Source of the DNA: Roseobacter fucihabitans
Lineage (GTDB): Bacteria > Pseudomonadota > Alphaproteobacteria > Rhodobacterales > Rhodobacteraceae
Assembly (NCBI RefSeq): GCF_014337925.2
Contig: NZ_CP143423.1
Coordinates: 4,432,501-4,496,500 of the forward strand
Direction: 5' to 3'
DNA: 64,000 nt
Shown: piece by piece, positions 62,302-64,000 of the stretch
How the letters are laid out: every line of letters starts with the position of its first letter
How positions within the stretch are numbered: position 1 is the stretch's first letter
The notes under the pieces: model-generated
Seen by the model: only the letters and a program-made list of their open reading frames with translations
Database searches by the model: none
Told to the model about the DNA's origin: nothing
Position numbers and translations under genes: made by a program

Positions 62302-64000
62302 CGGGTATAATTGATGCGGCGTTTTCGCGGAGCCGCGTAGTCATTTTACTGTTCACGGCCATCCTGGCTGTGGGATCCTACGCCTATCTTGCCATTGCCA
62401 AGGAAAGCAATCCGGATATCCCGATCCCCTTCATCTACGTCAGCACCACGCTGGATGGCATATCCCCGCAGGACAGCGAACGATTGTTGGTCAAACCTCT
62501 GGAGGCGGAGCTCAGCGGGCTGGCGGACCTCAGGGAGATCCGGGGCAATGCAGCCGAAGGCTACGCCAGTGTAACGCTCGAATTCGACCCGGGCGCTGAT
62601 GTCGCGATGTCGCTTGATCAGGTGCGCGTGGGTGTGGATCGTGCCCGCCCCGATCTGCCGCAGGCCGCGACTGATCCGGTGGTCACTGAAATAAACACCG
62701 CGCTGTTCCCGATCCTGACGACTGTTTTGTCCGGCCCGCTGCCGGAGCGCAAACTGAACCAGCTGGCGCGTGATCTCAGGGAAAAACTCGACGCGGTGTC
62801 GGGTATTCTGGAGGTTGAAATCAGCGGCGGGCGCTCGGATTTGCTTGAAGTTCTGATCGACCCGATGCTGTTTGAGACATACGGTTTGTCTTTTGAAGAT
62901 CTGATCGGTCAGATCAGCCGCAACAACACGATGGTTGCTGCGGGCGCGATTGAGGGGAACGCGGGGCGCATGGTGCTCAAAGTGCCGGGCCTGATCGAGG
63001 GTGCGCAGGATCTGATGCAATTGCCCATCAAGGTCAAAGGCGATACGGTCGTGACTTTTGCCGATGTAGCCTCTGTGCGCCGGACTTTCGAGGACCCGGA
63101 CAGCTTTGCGCGCATCAACGGGCACCCCGCTTTGGCGCTTGATATCAAAAAACGCAGCGGTGCCAATATTATCGCAACCGTCGCAGCGGCCAAGGCGGTT
63201 GTCGAAAAGGCGCGTGCCGACTGGCCAGAGACCGTCCGCGTTGACTATCTGCTGGATGAGAGCGTGCAAGTCGAAACCATGCTGGGGGATCTGGAGGCCA
63301 ATGTGATCGCGGCGATCATTCTTGTCATGATCGTCATTATCTACGCGCTTGGGATGCGATCCGCGCTGCTTGTCGGCCTGTCGATCCCCGGAGCGTTCCT
63401 GGCAGGTGTCGGGATGCTTTGGGCGATGGGCTTTACCATGAACATCGTCGTGCTGTTCTCGCTGATCCTCGTGGTCGGGATGCTGGTGGACGGCGCCATC
63501 GTCACCACGGAACTGGCGGATCGGCATTTACAGGGCGGCATGCGCCCGACCGAGGCGTATGCGGCGGCGGCCAAACGGATGACCTGGCCGCTGATCTCTT
63601 CCACCGCCACGACGCTCAGCGTGTTTTTTCCGCTGCTTTTCTGGAAAGGCATGACCGGGGAATTCATGAAGTTCCTCCCGATCACGGTCATTCTAACGCT
63701 CTGTGCATCGCTGCTGATGGCTCTCATTTTCATACCGGTTCTGGGGGGGATGATCGCGCGGCGCGCCCCACAGACGGCGGCGGCCAAGGCGGTGCTCTAC
63801 GGGGCAGAGCAGGGCGATCCGCGCAAAAGCCCCGGCATGTCCGGGCTTTACGCACGCGCACTTCATCGTGTGATCCTGCATCCCGCTGCAACCGTTCTGA
63901 CGGCGGTGGCTTTGTTGCTGGGCACTTTTAGTCTTTACGGCCAATTGGGTTCGGGTGTCAGTTTTTTTCCCAAGGTCGAGCCGGAGTTCATGCAGGTTCA
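62298..64000 (+). CDS. RND-family efflux permease, 3'-truncated by window
   Basis: The frame is open from ATG 62298 to the window end, about 567 codons of an expected ~1,000. It shows the RND start (DAAFSRSRVVILLFTAILA), porter-domain repeats (VSTTLDGISPQDSERLLVKP), membrane helices from about 335 and the helix-4 segment VVGMLVDGAIVTTE. Only one Asp of the usual VDDA pair is present there (VDGA). It overlaps the adaptor gene as ATGA, so mipA, adaptor and pump form one unit. Confidence 0.9.
   Translation, partial: MTGIIDAAFSRSRVVILLFTAILAVGSYAYLAIAKESNPDIPIPFIYVSTTLDGISPQDSERLLVKPLEAELSGLADLREIRGNAAEGYASVTLEFDPGADVAMSLDQVRVGVDRARPDLPQAATDPVVTEINTALFPILTTVLSGPLPERKLNQLARDLREKLDAVSGILEVEISGGRSDLLEVLIDPMLFETYGLSFEDLIGQISRNNTMVAAGAIEGNAGRMVLKVPGLIEGAQDLMQLPIKVKGDTVVTFADVASVRRTFEDPDSFARINGHPALALDIKKRSGANIIATVAAAKAVVEKARADWPETVRVDYLLDESVQVETMLGDLEANVIAAIILVMIVIIYALGMRSALLVGLSIPGAFLAGVGMLWAMGFTMNIVVLFSLILVVGMLVDGAIVTTELADRHLQGGMRPTEAYAAAAKRMTWPLISSTATTLSVFFPLLFWKGMTGEFMKFLPITVILTLCASLLMALIFIPVLGGMIARRAPQTAAAKAVLYGAEQGDPRKSPGMSGLYARALHRVILHPAATVLTAVALLLGTFSLYGQLGSGVSFFPKVEPEFMQV

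Noticed and set aside
62346-63527. 393-codon minus-strand frame
   Set aside because: It is antisense to the RND permease, whose sense frame runs off the window end.

Overview
The window looks like chromosome of a marine-type alphaproteobacterium of the Rhodobacterales (Roseobacter group). The evidence is a complete PhyR-NepR-EcfG general stress locus, gene-transfer-agent head-spike genes (ghsA/ghsB), VPLPA-type C-terminal sorting signals and an anthraniloyl-CoA catabolic operon. A heavy load of decayed insertion sequences suggests an IS-rich genus, but the genus cannot be named from sequence alone. No rRNA, tRNA or CRISPR array was seen.

Layout. 1-2.6 kb: copper export (copA, cut by the window start, with cueR). 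2.6-9.5 kb: a CoA-linked aromatic catabolic operon (thioesterase, 2-aminobenzoyl-CoA monooxygenase/reductase, SDR, MarR, enoyl-CoA hydratase, acyl-CoA dehydrogenase, second hydratase). 9.6-15.7 kb: a VPLPA-CTERM protein, an ECF sigma/anti-sigma pair, a GAF-LuxR regulator, an exported metallo-beta-lactamase-fold protein and a CAP-domain protein with three tandem modules. 15.9-27 kb: exopolysaccharide locus (Wzc-like kinase, two sulfotransferases, Wzy, Wzx, ExoF-like exporter, nucleotidyltransferase-fold protein, glycosyltransferase). 27-29.7 kb: GTA head-spike genes. 29.9-35.8 kb: a lasso-peptide cluster (kinase, macrolactam synthetase, B2 protease, B1/PqqD, a 46-residue precursor, ABC exporter). 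36-37.5 kb: the ExoY-like initiating sugar transferase and a second VPLPA-like protein.

38-39.1 kb is IS debris. 39.4-49.9 kb is a stress island: a broken MscS gene, a broken PPOX-like gene, CreA, DUF2254, Crp/Fnr, DUF883, DUF1328, Dps, PhyR, NepR, EcfG and an HWE/HisKA_2 kinase. Three promoters here carry matches to the EcfG consensus, and a 32-bp palindrome with GGAAC at both ends lies between phyR and nepR. 50-51.8 kb and 57-59.4 kb are further IS debris flanking a type I secretion operon (two ABC proteins, one with a degenerate ATPase domain, and an HlyD-type adaptor). 59.7-64 kb holds a periplasmic protein, a MipA/OmpV-family protein and an RND efflux pair whose permease runs off the end.

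Main discoveries. (1) The lasso-peptide cluster has a precursor with a complete leader motif, Gly1 and Asp9 for the ring, a C-terminal serine, and a HPr-kinase-like enzyme, which together predict a phosphorylated lasso peptide. (2) A family of 38-44 bp palindromic elements with constant ends and covarying stems is inserted inside the transposase genes of at least five different IS families. (3) GTA spike genes lie inside the capsule/exopolysaccharide locus.
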